Positions 30,733-40,300 of a DNA stretch of 64,000 nucleotides are shown here, piece by piece. Numbering within the stretch: the stretch's first letter is position 1; each line of letters begins with the position of its first letter. The notes under the pieces are model-generated. The model had not been told where the DNA came from and ran no database searches. It worked only from the letters and a program-made list of their open reading frames with translations. Source of the DNA: Virgibacillus sp. NKC19-16. Lineage in GTDB: Bacteria; Bacillota; Bacilli; Bacillales; Amphibacillaceae. The translations under genes were made by a program, and so were the position numbers. The stretch covers positions 3,468,001 to 3,532,000 of the forward strand of contig NZ_CP074373.1 in the NCBI RefSeq assembly GCF_021560035.1, read 5' to 3'.

Positions 30733-30853
30733 GAAATTTTTTCAAATGGGCGTATTTCCAGAGTAAGGGTCTGCGCCTATATACATACGAAAGATTGAGT
30801 ATTGCCATTATTGTATATAATCGAGACAATAATAACGAATTGGAGGGATAATC

Positions 30854-31360
30854 ATGTACACGACAGAAGTTCTAATCAATGATTTCGAGAATTTCAACCT
30901 CTACGTAAATTCCCTAAAAACGATGGAGGAGCCTCTCTTCTTTGAGCCAATTGCTGAAGGGAAATGGTCTACAGTTGAGATTATTAGTCATATATCATTT
31001 TGGGATACATATATCCGCGTAGAAACGTTGCCACAGATGAAGTCAAATGCTGCCATCCAAAGTATTGATTTTGACACACTTAACAACCAGGCAGCGAATT
31101 ATGCACTTTCTGGTGTATCACAGCAACATCTGCTAGAAAAACAATTAAAAGCAAGAAAGCAACTTGTCTCTGCATTAAGGAAAAAGAAGGAGGAAGAATT
31201 TTTTGCTACTTTTTCACTGAACGGAGCAGAAGTGGATCAGTATTCAGGCTATCCTCATTCCATTTTTAATTATATAGCAGGCTTCATATGGCATGACAAT
31301 CATCATAAGCAGCAAATTGATGGGTTTTTGGAAGGGAAAGGAACGGAATTGAAAAAGTGA
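30854..31360 (+). CDS. DinB/YfiT-family putative metalloenzyme
   Basis: Four-helix bundle protein of the DinB_2 type, 168 aa, cytoplasmic. Three candidate metal-binding histidines are present: SHISFWD (about residue 47) and HDNHHKQQ (about 149-153). Many members are bacillithiol-dependent transferases, so that is a possible role. SD TTGGAGGG is 7 nt ahead of the ATG. No operon partner. Confidence 0.82.
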   Translation: MYTTEVLINDFENFNLYVNSLKTMEEPLFFEPIAEGKWSTVEIISHISFWDTYIRVETLPQMKSNAAIQSIDFDTLNNQAANYALSGVSQQHLLEKQLKARKQLVSALRKKKEEEFFATFSLNGAEVDQYSGYPHSIFNYIAGFIWHDNHHKQQIDGFLEGKGTELKK

Positions 31361-31560
31361 GTAATAATACTATAAAAAGGGCTCTTCGCCATTAACGTCG
31401 ATTTTATAGAAAAGTTAATAGTGAGTATTTTTACAACAAACTAGGAGAGTTGCCTAGATACAGATACGTACTCTTTTTCTTGCATAAGGACTGAATCACC
31501 TATTCGAAAGCTGCAGTTATCTCCGGTTTATCAGCGTTCCCGCCGCCGAATCTCAAACCA
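31361..31560. other. Intergenic region between dinB-like and tdh
   Basis: About 200 bp between converging genes. It holds one copy of the array A core, TTATCAGCG at 31528, preceded 11 bp earlier by TTATCTCCGG. No gene or terminator for the dinB-like gene is certain. Confidence 0.4.
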
Positions 31561-31592
31561 AAAAACGCCCCCTTCCACTAAAAGAGAGCGTC
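31561..31592 (-). terminator. Terminator of the kbl-tdh transcript
   Basis: On the minus strand ACGCTCTC pairs with GGGGGCGT (wobble pairs) and is followed by TTTTTT. It overlaps the last codons of tdh. Confidence 0.7.
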
Positions 31593-32539
31593 CTTCACAT
31601 TAATCTTCTCCGCCACTTTTTCCAGCATCTCTTTCGTCATCTTATCCATATCATATGCCGCCTTAAAGCCCCACTCTTCTCTCGCGGCGGATGAATCAAT
31701 GCTGTTCGGCCAGCTGTCTGCAATTTGTTGTCTGATTGGGTCAACGTTATAGGACAATTCAAATTCTGGGATATACTTTTGGATGGAAGCTGCAAATTCC
31801 TCTGGTGTTGCGGATATGGCGGTAATATTAAATGCGTTACGATGTATAAGCTTATTTGGATCCGCCTCCATCAGTTGGATAATGGCATCCAGGGCATCCG
31901 GCATATACATCATATCCATATACGTTCCTTCTGCAATATAGGACGTATATGCTTGTGTTTTAATAGCTTCATAATAAATCTCGACGGCGTAATCCGTTGT
32001 ACCCCCACCAGGAGGCGTTACATGCGAAATTAACCCGGGGTAACGAACGCCGCGTGTGTCCACACCAAAACGGCTGTAATAATAGTCACAGAGCAATTCA
32101 CCGGCGACTTTATTTACACCATACATGGTAGTGGGCCGTTGCAATGTATTTTGTGGCGTATCATCTCTTGGTGTTGACGGCCCGAATGCGCCGATTGAGC
32201 TTGGTGTAAAAAATTGTAAATCAAGTTCACGGGCCACCTCTAATGCATTAAAAAGGCCACCCAAATTCAGGTCCCATGCCACTCTGGGAAAAGCCTCTGC
32301 CTTTGCTGACAATAGTGCAGCTAAATGCATCATCGTGTCCACATTATATTTTTTAGCGACAGAAAATAATTGATCGGGATCCATTACATCCGTTACTTCA
32401 AAAGGGCCTTCTTCCCCTTTTCATTTGACCCGCGTATATCTGTTCCAATCACATTAGATGTTCCATAGATTTCTCGTAATTTCCCCACAAGCTCTGAACC
32501 AATTTGTCCAAGTGCTCCTGTAACAAGAATCTTTTTCAT
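31578..32539 (-). pseudogene. tdh: L-threonine 3-dehydrogenase (SDR type), frameshifted
   Basis: Should oxidise L-threonine to 2-amino-3-oxobutyrate with NAD+. The N-terminal Rossmann segment (ATG 32539, [13 protein letters not shown]) runs in one frame for about 48 codons and ends in TAA. From about 32425 onward ([13 protein letters not shown]) the rest of the protein continues in the -1 frame to 31578, with YGVNK (catalytic Tyr/Lys) and all other family motifs intact. One base is missing in the AAAAGGGG run near 32420. The break could be a true mutation, a sequencing error or, less likely, programmed slippage. Ribosome site GGGAG precedes the ATG. Second gene after kbl. Confidence 0.85.
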
Positions 32540-32569
32540 CTCCCAAACCCTCTCTGATCTGTTTGTGAA

Positions 32570-33758
32570 TTAAATCAAGCCCATTTCCTTCCCGATTTTT
32601 TCATAAATACCAATTGCCTCATCAAGCATTTCTTTTGTATGCGCTGCTGTTGGCATATTACGTACGCGCCCAGTCCCACGTGGAACAGTTGGGAAGACGA
32701 TGGATTTCGCATAAGCGCCCTCTTCTATTAAACGTTTGCTAAATTTCTGGGCTTCTTTTTCTTCGCCAATAATACATGGCGTGATGGGTGTTTCACTTTT
32801 TCCAATATCAAAACCTAATTCTTTTAATCCCGATTTTAAGTAATCGCTGTTCTCCCACAGTTTTTCATTCAAATCTGTGCTGTCCATAAGAAGTTCAATC
32901 GCCTTTGTACTTGCAGCAGCATCTGCTGGGGAAACCGCTGTTGAAAACAGAAATGGACGGGAGCTTACTTTCAACCAGTCAATCAAATTTTCTTTGCCGG
33001 CAACATATCCACCAACAACGCCGATTGCCTTGGATAGTGTCCCCATTTGAAAATCAACTTTATCTTGAAGTCCAAAGTGTTTCACAGTACCAGCACCTTT
33101 TCCAAGTACACCGGACCCGTGTGCATCATCCACATAGGTGATCAGGTCAAATTCCTCGGCAATTTCAACGATGTCAGGAAGCTTTGCAATATCTCCGTCC
33201 ATGGAAAACACACCATCTGTAATGACCATTACTTTATTGTACTGACCTGATTCCACCGCCTCTTTCGCTTTTTGGCGAAGGTCTTCCATGTCTGAATGAT
33301 TGACACGAATGATTTTGGCTTTTGATAGACGGCAGCCATCAATAATGGACGCATGATTCAGTTCATCGGATAGAATCGCATCGTTTTTATCCATGACAGC
33401 AGAAATAGCAGCCATATTGCAATTAAAGCCGGACTGATATGAAATTGCGGCTTCCGTACCTTTAAAATTAGCAATCTTTTCTTCCAGATCAAGATGGAGA
33501 TCCAATGCCATTTATCGTACGAACCGCCCCTGCTCCTACACCATATGAATCTACTGCATCTTTCGCTACCTCCCTCAAGCGTTCGTCTGTAGCAAGACCT
33601 AAATAATTATTGGATGAGAGATTAATTAACTCTTTATCATTGATTCTAATTTTTGGTCCATTGGCACCCTGTACCGGATCAATTTCATTATAGAAACCGC
33701 GTTCTTTTAACTCCATAATGTTTTCATTTAAAAATACATCCAATTTGTTACTGGACAT
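32570..33758 (-). pseudogene. kbl: 2-amino-3-ketobutyrate CoA ligase, frameshifted
   Basis: Should convert 2-amino-3-oxobutyrate and CoA to glycine and acetyl-CoA (PLP enzyme). The first 85 or so residues from ATG 33758 ([23 protein letters not shown]) run into a stop, and the rest ([14 protein letters not shown] to the end, including the PLP lysine in GTLSKAIG) lies in another frame. At about 33508 the sequence reads GGC-A-TTG where the family has GGC-ACA-TTG or similar, so two bases are missing. All domains are otherwise well conserved, so the lesion is recent or an artefact. SD GGGAGG 8 nt ahead; cre-like site upstream. Operon with tdh, which is also broken. Confidence 0.85.
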
Positions 33759-33776
33759 ACTAAAAACCTCCCATAA

Positions 33777-33790
33777 TGTAAGCGCTTTAT
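33777..33790 (-). promoter_or_regulatory. cre-like site at the kbl promoter
   Basis: ATAAAGCGCTTACA on the minus strand matches the cre consensus at 12 of 14 positions with a perfect inner core. A TATAAT -10 box lies just upstream at about 33793-33798, so CcpA could act as a roadblock. Confidence 0.55.
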
Positions 33791-33968
33791 AATTATAGTT
33801 TAACATATTTGCTCAGTAATGTTTACACGAATCATCGTAAAAATTCGCTATTACACATGCATCTTACAAAATTGTAAGATTTACCACGATAATTGTCACT
33901 TAAATCTATGGTTATTTCATGTCTCATTTACTATACTAATAATAGAAGAGATTTTTGGAGGAATTGGA

Positions 33969-34100
33969 ATGAAAAAAATATTAGTTGCATTATTTATAAC
34001 AATTATACTGGGGGTTGGGATTATAGGTTATGTGCAGGCCATAGACCAACCAGCAGAAGTTATTGAGGATAATGACTATTCTACGAGAATTACCTCGTGA
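33969..34100 (+). CDS. Small single-pass membrane peptide, 43 aa
   Basis: Unrecognised. The ATG has GGAGG 7 nt upstream and the frame is followed by a terminator. Residues 4-22 (ILVALFITIILGVGIIGYV) form a membrane helix or uncleaved signal; the rest is a short acidic tail (IDQPAEVIEDNDYS). A TATACT -10 lies at about 33931. It could be a membrane microprotein or regulatory peptide. No neighbours on the same strand. Confidence 0.65.
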   Translation: MKKILVALFITIILGVGIIGYVQAIDQPAEVIEDNDYSTRITS

Positions 34101-34130
34101 GATTTAGATATATTGGTTTGAAAAAATGTT

Positions 34131-34174
34131 AAAAAGGAAAGCATCCTACTAAAAGATACTTTCCTTTTTTATTT
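34131..34174. terminator. Bidirectional terminator
   Basis: AAAAAGGAAAG-C-ATC pairs with GAT-A-CTTTCCTTTTTT. T-runs on both strands suit both the 43-aa gene and the converging 3D-domain gene. Confidence 0.85.
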
Positions 34175-34194
34175 TATTCTGTTTTAGTAAACTA

Positions 34195-35013
34195 CTATTC
34201 TACTATTGTTACATCAACTGTACGAACGCCCCAGTCGAGAGCTTCACCTTTTGTTGGAACATGAACATCGATTTTATTACCGTTAATTGCACTACCAACA
34301 TCTCCAGCTACTGCATGGCCATATCCTTCTACATATACTTCTGTACCTAGTGGAATAACACTTGGGTCAACAGCAATCACCTTTTTATTCGGGTTTGCGT
34401 TTAAATCAATTCCTGTTGAAGTGACACCAGAGCATCCCTCGCATTCAGCTGTATATGCTGTAGCGGAGACAGTAATTGTTTCACCATTTGCTTCTTGCTC
34501 TGTATTATTTGCTTGTTCGTTTGAATCAGATTCTGCTGCAGTATTTTCTACATTTGGTTCACTTGATTCAGCACTTTCTGATTGATCGCTTTCGTTTGAT
34601 GTTTCAGCAGTTGTTGCTTCTGTTGCCTCAGGAGCTTCTTCCTGTTCAACATTGGCACCATTAAGGCTTAACTCTTGTCCAACTCCGATAATGTCGGAAG
34701 AAAGTTCATTCCATTCTTTCAAATTATCTATTGTTACATCAAATTCATTGCCGATACCAATTAGCGTATCGCCTTTTTCTACTGTATATGTTGTTTCATC
34801 GTTGTTGTTCGTAATAGATAATGTTTGTTTTGGATGAATTACGGTTGATTTTAATTCATTTATATCTACTAATTCTTCGATGGTAGTATCGTGTTCATTT
34901 GCTATATTCCAGAGGTTATCTCCTTTTTGAACCTCAATTTCTTCTGCTGAAACGGTTGTTGCAACTGTGCCAACCATGATGACACTTGCTAGTGTGGCTA
35001 CTAATTTTTTCAC
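34195..35013 (-). CDS. Secreted LysM/3D-domain cell wall protein (YocH-like)
   Basis: Exported wall-binding protein. Signal peptide at residues 1-23 (cut after TVSA), two LysM domains (about 26-70 and 75-120, each with KGD...LWNIANE or LIGIGNE), an acidic Ser/Glu/Asn linker (about 125-180), and a C-terminal 3D domain with Asp residues in GIDLNANPNKKVIAVDP and AGDVGSAINGNKIDVHV. 3D domains are lytic transglycosylase-like. I use GTG 35013 with GGAGGG 10 nt ahead; the frame is open up to 35058. 272 aa. B. subtilis yocH is under WalR; no convincing WalR box was found here. Confidence 0.88.
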   Translation of the reverse strand: MKKLVATLASVIMVGTVATTVSAEEIEVQKGDNLWNIANEHDTTIEELVDINELKSTVIHPKQTLSITNNNDETTYTVEKGDTLIGIGNEFDVTIDNLKEWNELSSDIIGVGQELSLNGANVEQEEAPEATEATTAETSNESDQSESAESSEPNVENTAAESDSNEQANNTEQEANGETITVSATAYTAECEGCSGVTSTGIDLNANPNKKVIAVDPSVIPLGTEVYVEGYGHAVAGDVGSAINGNKIDVHVPTKGEALDWGVRTVDVTIVE

Positions 35014-35214
35014 TAAGTAGTCCCTCCCTTTAATTTCTGACAAGATCCATCGTAACACATGTCTACAGACAATACAGTTACAGGAAGTTTAAATGTCTAT
35101 TACAAGGATTACCGAAAAGGGGAGAATTTATTACATAGTGTAATAGTTTTGATACAAAAGTCTTATGCCATTCTGATTTTTGTTACTATAGTAATAGAAT
35201 TCAAGGTTTTGAAA

Positions 35215-35250
35215 TAAAAAAAGCACATCGACATGGATGGATGTGCTTTT
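35215..35250 (-). terminator. Terminator of ypuA
   Basis: On the minus strand AAAGCACATC and GATGTGCTTTTTTT form a perfect 10-bp stem with a 10-nt loop, directly past the stop. Confidence 0.88.
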
Positions 35251-35263
35251 GCTTTTGCCATTA

Positions 35264-36139
35264 TCATCTAAAAAGATTACTTATCGACTCAAATAAATCC
35301 GCAAAAAAGTTACCGACCTTCTCCCAAAAACTCGCATCCAATCCTAATTCATCCATTTGATCTCTAACTGTAGAAGCGATATCTTCCAGTTGGCTTCTCA
35401 CTTGATCAAAATCAATCTCTAAATCTCGCATTTTATCAAAAAGATCGACAAGCATCTGTCTGTCAGCTTCACTTAACGATACTTCTAGATTATCCAGCTG
35501 CTCCTGGACGATTTGTTCTACGTCTTCCCTTGTTGCCGGGTCTTGATCTGCAATCATTTGCTTAATTTCCGTCAGCAGTTCGCTGACTTTTTCCTGGGAC
35601 ATTCCTTCTTCTTCAGCAAGGTCTGTGGCTACATTAAGCTCATCATTTGCCAGTTCCATCCGTTCTTTGTCGAGTTCTTCTCCTTCAGCATCATACGCTT
35701 TATAAATTCCTGTTAATGCAGAGTGGCCGGTTACTGCAGCTGGGGAAGCAACATCTACTGTCGCATTTTCTACTCCTGCTGTCAGCAGAGCATTTGCATA
35801 CATTTCATTGGTGACCTCCGTAATATTGTCAGGTGTAGCAATATTAACAGTTAACCCTTCACCGCTATCTTCTAATGTGATTTTGGCAGATGAATACATG
35901 TTAGCATTCGGATTGCCATTAATATAGTTCGCGTAATCTTCTCCGGTTACATCATATTCTTGGACGGCACCTGTATCGCTCACCTCTAAGATTTCACGCA
36001 CCTCAGTACGCTGCTCATCCGTCAGTTGCTCTCCGTATACCACAATCGAACCAGAAGTTGCGTTTACAGGTACGGCTAAACCTATAGTCAAAACTGCAAT
36101 TAGTAATAAAATGCCAATTGCTTTTAATTTATGTTTCAT
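35264..36139 (-). CDS. ypuA: YpuA-like secreted protein (DUF1002)
   Basis: Exported protein of unknown function, 291 aa. Signal peptide at residues 1-27 (cut near VNA). The DUF1002 domain follows (IVVYGEQLTDEQRTEVREIL, then VAGVENATVDVASPAAVTGHSALTGIYKAY-type sequence, about 30-170). The C-terminal third (about 185-265) is strongly helical and acidic, with coiled-coil spacing. Well conserved in Bacillaceae. Own terminator, single gene. Confidence 0.86.
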   Translation of the reverse strand: MKHKLKAIGILLLIAVLTIGLAVPVNATSGSIVVYGEQLTDEQRTEVREILEVSDTGAVQEYDVTGEDYANYINGNPNANMYSSAKITLEDSGEGLTVNIATPDNITEVTNEMYANALLTAGVENATVDVASPAAVTGHSALTGIYKAYDAEGEELDKERMELANDELNVATDLAEEEGMSQEKVSELLTEIKQMIADQDPATREDVEQIVQEQLDNLEVSLSEADRQMLVDLFDKMRDLEIDFDQVRSQLEDIASTVRDQMDELGLDASFWEKVGNFFADLFESISNLFR

Positions 36140-36363
36140 GTTTTATTTCTCCTTTATGTTTACTTAATCCCATCATATGCTAGTCCACTTAAAAAAGAAA
36201 CCTATATTTCTATATATATTATTATATCGTTTTTCTTATCATGTGAACATATTTTTCTTTGAAAGTTTTCGAATTAATGTTATGAGCATTAAGCTTTCGT
36301 TTCCCCTTGAAATCAGATATATTTAGGGTAACGAAATAAATTGTAAGAAAGAAGGGCATTACA

Positions 36364-37635
36364 ATCAACGGTCAAGAACAAATTGCAAAGCGTAATTTAG
36401 CAATCATGTGGTTTGCTAATTTTTTTGTTGCTGGAAGTATGACTATGGTTATTCCATTTATTTCCTTATACATTGAATCATTTGGAAATTTTTCGGATAG
36501 CTATGTGCAGGCATGGTCTGGCTTTACTTTTGGGATTACATTTGTAACAGCTTTTATCGTCTCACCGATTTGGGGTAGGATTGGAGATAAATATGGCAGG
36601 AAGAAAATCCTGATTTTTTCAGCCTTTGGCATTGGTTTATCTGTATTATTAATGGGATTTGCCACATCGGTGTGGGAATTGTTTATCCTTCGACTCATTA
36701 TGGGTGTTGCAACCGGATTTATTCCAATGTCACAAGCATTTATTTCCACACAAACGCCAAAGCATATTGCTGGAAGAGTGCTGGGTACACTGCAAACAGG
36801 TAGCATTACCGGTACATTAATGGGCCCGCTGCTTGGAGGTGTATTAGCAGACACATTTGGCTACGGGAGTACATTTAAATGGGTATCCATTACCGTATTT
36901 CTTTCCGCACTCATTGTTTTATTCGGTATAAAAGAAATCAAATTAAAATCAACTGGTAGCGACAGTGATTATAAGTCCTATTCCAGTAAAGAGATTATAG
37001 GATATATTACAAGAAGACCAGTTTTACTTGTCGTTATGCTTATTTCTGCACTTGTTCAAATTGCCCATTTTAGCATACAGCCAATTTTGTCTTTATTTGT
37101 TGCTGAAATACATGGACCTGTCAATATTGCTTTCTTCTCCGGTTTGGCATTTTCCGCAGCAGGACTTGGTAATTTATTAATGACCCGAAACTGGGGGAAA
37201 TTAGGAGATCGGACCGGCTATATTCGGATATTAATCATTTTGCTGTTCATGGCAGGGATTGTCTATTTCCCTGGAGCCTTTGTTACTAATATCTGGCAAC
37301 TTGTCATCCTACGATTTTTACTTGGGGTAGCTATTGGAGGAATTATTCCTGTTCGTATTGCTTATATCCGCCAAGAAGCTCCATTGTCGATGCAGGGTGA
37401 AGTTCTTGGGTATAATACCAGTCTGCGTTTCCTGGGAAATATTATTGGCCCGGCAATGGGTGGAATGATTGCAGGTTTCCTCGGATTCTCAGCCGTATTC
37501 TTTGTAACGAGCGCGTTACTCATATTAAGCGGGTTGCTCATGTTGGTTACCTGGTACAAAAGCGAAAACGCACCAAAGCATTCAAAACGTCCAAAACATT
37601 CCTCAAAGCTTTCAACACAGTCGCATCGAGGGTAG
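36364..37635 (+). CDS. MFS multidrug exporter with non-standard start
   Basis: Drug:H+ antiporter-like transporter with twelve helices and motif A in GRIGDKYGRKK after helix 2. The first ATG in frame (36406) has no ribosome site and begins directly at helix 1. Upstream, a GAAGGG element lies 7 nt before an ATC (36364) and close to an ATT (36358), and the 14 residues read from there (INGQEQIAKRNLAI) look like a normal MFS N-terminus. No ATG, GTG or TTG occurs between the preceding stop and 36406. So either a rare ATT/ATC start is used, or a base is wrong. About 423 aa. The C-terminal tail is very basic (KHSKRPKHSSK). Confidence 0.78.
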   Translation: MNGQEQIAKRNLAIMWFANFFVAGSMTMVIPFISLYIESFGNFSDSYVQAWSGFTFGITFVTAFIVSPIWGRIGDKYGRKKILIFSAFGIGLSVLLMGFATSVWELFILRLIMGVATGFIPMSQAFISTQTPKHIAGRVLGTLQTGSITGTLMGPLLGGVLADTFGYGSTFKWVSITVFLSALIVLFGIKEIKLKSTGSDSDYKSYSSKEIIGYITRRPVLLVVMLISALVQIAHFSIQPILSLFVAEIHGPVNIAFFSGLAFSAAGLGNLLMTRNWGKLGDRTGYIRILIILLFMAGIVYFPGAFVTNIWQLVILRFLLGVAIGGIIPVRIAYIRQEAPLSMQGEVLGYNTSLRFLGNIIGPAMGGMIAGFLGFSAVFFVTSALLILSGLLMLVTWYKSENAPKHSKRPKHSSKLSTQSHRG

Positions 37636-37760
37636 AAATTTTTGAGAGCAAAAACGAATTATCCCTTAAGGGAAGCAGAACTATTGAATTGTTCTTGTGG
37701 ATATGTTACAAATAAATGAGTCTTTATAAAGGCATTTGAACTTCAAGCAATAGAAAGAAA

Positions 37761-38015
37761 GTGATTCAGGTGGGAATAGTCGTTGTTGAGGTTTGTGACG
37801 GAAATGCAATCACTACAATTAATATAGAAGAAATAATAGAAGAAGAATTTCCGGAAGTTGCCGTACTGATGAATGAATGTCTATCATTTTGCGGCCTATG
37901 CCGGGTAAAACCATATGCACTAGTCAATAATAAACGCATTTTCGGTAACACACCTGAAGAATGTTTAGATAAAATAAGAACCGCAATAAAAGAAGAACTG
38001 GCTGTTTATCAATAA
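37761..38015 (+). CDS. DUF1450 (YuzB-like) small protein
   Basis: 84-aa cytoplasmic protein of the DUF1450 family. It has Cys residues in EVCDGN and in the pattern NECLSFCGLCRVKPYALVN, which suggests a metal or Fe-S site. Start taken as GTG 37761; GTG 37770 is possible. Function unknown. A strong terminator overlaps its end. Confidence 0.82.
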   Translation: MIQVGIVVVEVCDGNAITTINIEEIIEEEFPEVAVLMNECLSFCGLCRVKPYALVNNKRIFGNTPEECLDKIRTAIKEELAVYQ

Positions 38016-38034
38016 TAGCCAGTTCTTCTTTTTA
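37991..38034 (+). terminator. Terminator of the DUF1450 gene
   Basis: AGAAGAACTGGCT and AGCCAGTTCTTCT form a perfect 13-bp stem followed by TTTTATT, overlapping the stop codon. Confidence 0.9.
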
Positions 38035-38071
38035 TTACCTACTCTATTTCCCGGGAAATATTTTGTCGAAA

Positions 38072-39241
38072 TCACAGACTTGCTTGGAAAATTTCGACGG
38101 AATCTGCTTTGGTTAAAGTTTTAAAATTACCAAATTCTGGCCGCGCAATAACTGTCTTTTCTGCCATGGCTTCAATGGTGCTCGCGTCAATATTATAGTC
38201 AGCCAATGTTGCTGGTGCGCCAATACTATTCCAAAATTCGCGCAGTTTTTCTATTCCTTCGAGTGCCGCTTCACGATCTGTTTTCCCAGAAGCATCCACA
38301 TCAAATACGCGGATGGCAAGTTGCTTAAAACGAGCTGCATTTTCATCACTTAATATATGCTTCATCCAATTTGGCATTAAAATAGCCAGTCCACCACCAT
38401 GCGGGATATCATGTACTGCTGAGACGGCATGTTCTAAATTATGTGATCCCCAATCTCCGCGAAGCCCCATGCTAAGCATATCATTTAGTGCTAGCGTACC
38501 ACTCAGCATGATTGTTTCACGATGCTCATAATTCTCTAAATCATCCAGCAGTTTTGGTGCTGTTTCCATCACTGTTTTTAAAACAGATTCACAAAAGCGG
38601 TCTTGAATAGGTGTATTTGTTGCCACGTGGAAATAGTGCTCCAACACATGGGACATCATATCCACAATGCCATAAACTGTTTGATCACGCGGAACGGATA
38701 ATGTATGCGCCGGGTCAAGAATCGAAAATGCCGGGCTTGTATGAGGTGACCCCCATCCATGTTTTTCATTTTTGTCCCAATGTGTGATGACAGAGCCACG
38801 GTTCATTTCAGAGCCGGTTGCAGCATGTGTCAATACCGTCCCAAATGGCAGCGCATCTGTTGCTTTTTCTTTTTTCGTCACAATATCCCACATATCGACA
38901 TCCGTTTTCGCACCTGCAGCAATCGCTTTTGTGCAATCAATCGTACTGCCTCCACCGATTGCAAGCAGGAACTCCACGTCTTCGCTTTTACAAATCTCAA
39001 CACCCTTGCGAACAGTGGATATGCGTGGATTTGGCTCTACACCAGATAATTCAAACACTTCAGCATCGATTTCATCCAGCTTGGCCAGTACATTGTCATA
39101 TATGCCATTTCGCTTTATACTTCCACCACCATAAACGATAAGTACCTTTTTGCCGTACGTTTGGACTTCTTTCGGAAGGGCTTCCAGTTGCCCTCTACCA
39201 AAAATTAATTTCGTTGGGTTATAATAGGTAAAATTTTCCAC
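38072..39241 (-). CDS. Iron-containing alcohol dehydrogenase (YugJ/BdhA-like)
   Basis: NAD(P)H-dependent butanol dehydrogenase type enzyme, 389 aa. Residues about 90-130 form the nucleotide-binding part ([17 protein letters not shown]). Iron ligands are in the segments [12 protein letters not shown] and [20 protein letters not shown]. Close to B. subtilis YugJ/YugK. It probably reduces aldehydes to alcohols; the physiological substrate is unknown. 17 bp downstream of ridA on the same strand. Confidence 0.92.
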   Translation of the reverse strand: MENFTYYNPTKLIFGRGQLEALPKEVQTYGKKVLIVYGGGSIKRNGIYDNVLAKLDEIDAEVFELSGVEPNPRISTVRKGVEICKSEDVEFLLAIGGGSTIDCTKAIAAGAKTDVDMWDIVTKKEKATDALPFGTVLTHAATGSEMNRGSVITHWDKNEKHGWGSPHTSPAFSILDPAHTLSVPRDQTVYGIVDMMSHVLEHYFHVATNTPIQDRFCESVLKTVMETAPKLLDDLENYEHRETIMLSGTLALNDMLSMGLRGDWGSHNLEHAVSAVHDIPHGGGLAILMPNWMKHILSDENAARFKQLAIRVFDVDASGKTDREAALEGIEKLREFWNSIGAPATLADYNIDASTIEAMAEKTVIARPEFGNFKTLTKADSVEIFQASL

Positions 39242-39258
39242 AATAAAGTGCCCCCTAC

Positions 39259-39639
39259 TTATTTCGTGTATACAACAGCGTCCATTTCAACAAGTACATT
39301 CTTCGGCAACCGACTTACTTCAACCGTTGCACGAGATGGGTATGGCTCACTTAAATAGGCCCCATAAATGTCATTTACTGTTGCAAAGTCATCCATCGAA
39401 CTTAAATAAATCGTGAATTTAACCACTTGAGAAAAATCAGTACCCGCTTCTGTAAAGATAGCTTGCAGATTTTTCAACACCTGCTCCGTTTGGTTTTCAA
39501 TTCCTCCTTCTACTACATCGGCAGTTGCTGGGTCAATTCCAATTTGTCCGGAAACATAAATGAAATCACCCGCCTGAATTGCTTGAGAATACGGTCCTAG
39601 TGCCGCTGGTGCATTATCTGTATGAATCCCTTTTGCCAT
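39259..39639 (-). CDS. ridA: Reactive intermediate deaminase RidA
   Basis: Hydrolyses enamine/imine intermediates such as 2-aminoacrylate. Trimeric protein of 126 aa, full length. Signatures [14 protein letters not shown] and the near C-terminal [21 protein letters not shown] (with the conserved Arg) are intact. SD GGAGG 7 nt ahead. Likely in one transcript with the alcohol dehydrogenase downstream. Confidence 0.95.
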   Translation of the reverse strand: MAKGIHTDNAPAALGPYSQAIQAGDFIYVSGQIGIDPATADVVEGGIENQTEQVLKNLQAIFTEAGTDFSQVVKFTIYLSSMDDFATVNDIYGAYLSEPYPSRATVEVSRLPKNVLVEMDAVVYTK

Positions 39640-39679
39640 AATAAATTCCTCCTTCGTTTGTCTTTCTTGATTATATCAA

Positions 39680-40300
39680 CTATTTTGCAGCCAGTACATC
39701 CGTATATTCCATCACAGCCTGAACATAATAGATATCGCCATAGCACGCGTCCAGTTGCTCTGCTTCCTCACGCAAACAGCGAAAATCCGATTGATTCGGA
39801 ACATTTTCATACATTTCCTGAGAAAAGGCAATCGCTGTCTCTTGTGAATAATCCCCTGACGTCTCGCGTGCATAGTCAATAAACCCGCTACCAAAATTAT
39901 AGGACTGAACCGCTAATCCAAGATCGCCATTTGCATCACTCAAATTTTCCGCAAAATAATAGACTCCCTGTTTAATAGAAAGCTTCGGATCATCGATACA
40001 ACCCCGTTCCCCGCAATAGCTCTCAGAGGATTGCATCGGGTCATTTCCCCTACCACCGGATTCCTGCATCATCATCCCTAAAATCACATCAACATATTCC
40101 AAAACCCCATACTCATCGGCGTAATCCTCAACAATCGGCCTGTAATTTTCTACCTCTTCACTAATCTCAGGATGCGTCTGCCTAGGTGTGTTTTCATTGG
40201 ATAATACGGAAATGACTACGAATAAGCTGCATAATAAAATGGCAATCACAGCTGTTTTTTTTATTGCTTTTTTATTCTTTTTCTTTAGTTTCATTGTCAT
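39680..40300 (-). CDS. Lysozyme-like muramidase (CwlT N-domain type)
   Basis: Membrane-anchored or secreted wall hydrolase, 206 aa. A basic N-terminus (KLKKKNKKAIKK) and one hydrophobic segment (about residues 17-35) precede a lysozyme-like domain. The family motif is GMMMQESGGRGNDPMQSSESY, with the likely catalytic Glu in MQES. Four Cys residues (YCGERGC, RCL, DACYG) could form two disulfides, unusual for Bacillus. The start overlaps the end of the upstream membrane protein by 29 bp, so coupled translation is likely. Confidence 0.85.
   Translation of the reverse strand: MTMKLKKKNKKAIKKTAVIAILLCSLFVVISVLSNENTPRQTHPEISEEVENYRPIVEDYADEYGVLEYVDVILGMMMQESGGRGNDPMQSSESYCGERGCIDDPKLSIKQGVYYFAENLSDANGDLGLAVQSYNFGSGFIDYARETSGDYSQETAIAFSQEMYENVPNQSDFRCLREEAEQLDACYGDIYYVQAVMEYTDVLAAK

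Noticed and set aside
35059-35214. Possible WalR boxes (TGTAAT...TGATAC) or a ydaO-type riboswitch upstream of the LysM/3D gene.
   Set aside because: The best half-site pair is on the opposite strand, and the ydaO conserved elements are not seen.
37566-37630. A-rich repeats CAAAGC/CAAAAC at the end of the MFS gene.
   Set aside because: Spacing is 9 and 12 bp and in frame; they encode a basic Lys/His/Ser tail rather than belonging to the 21-bp arrays.
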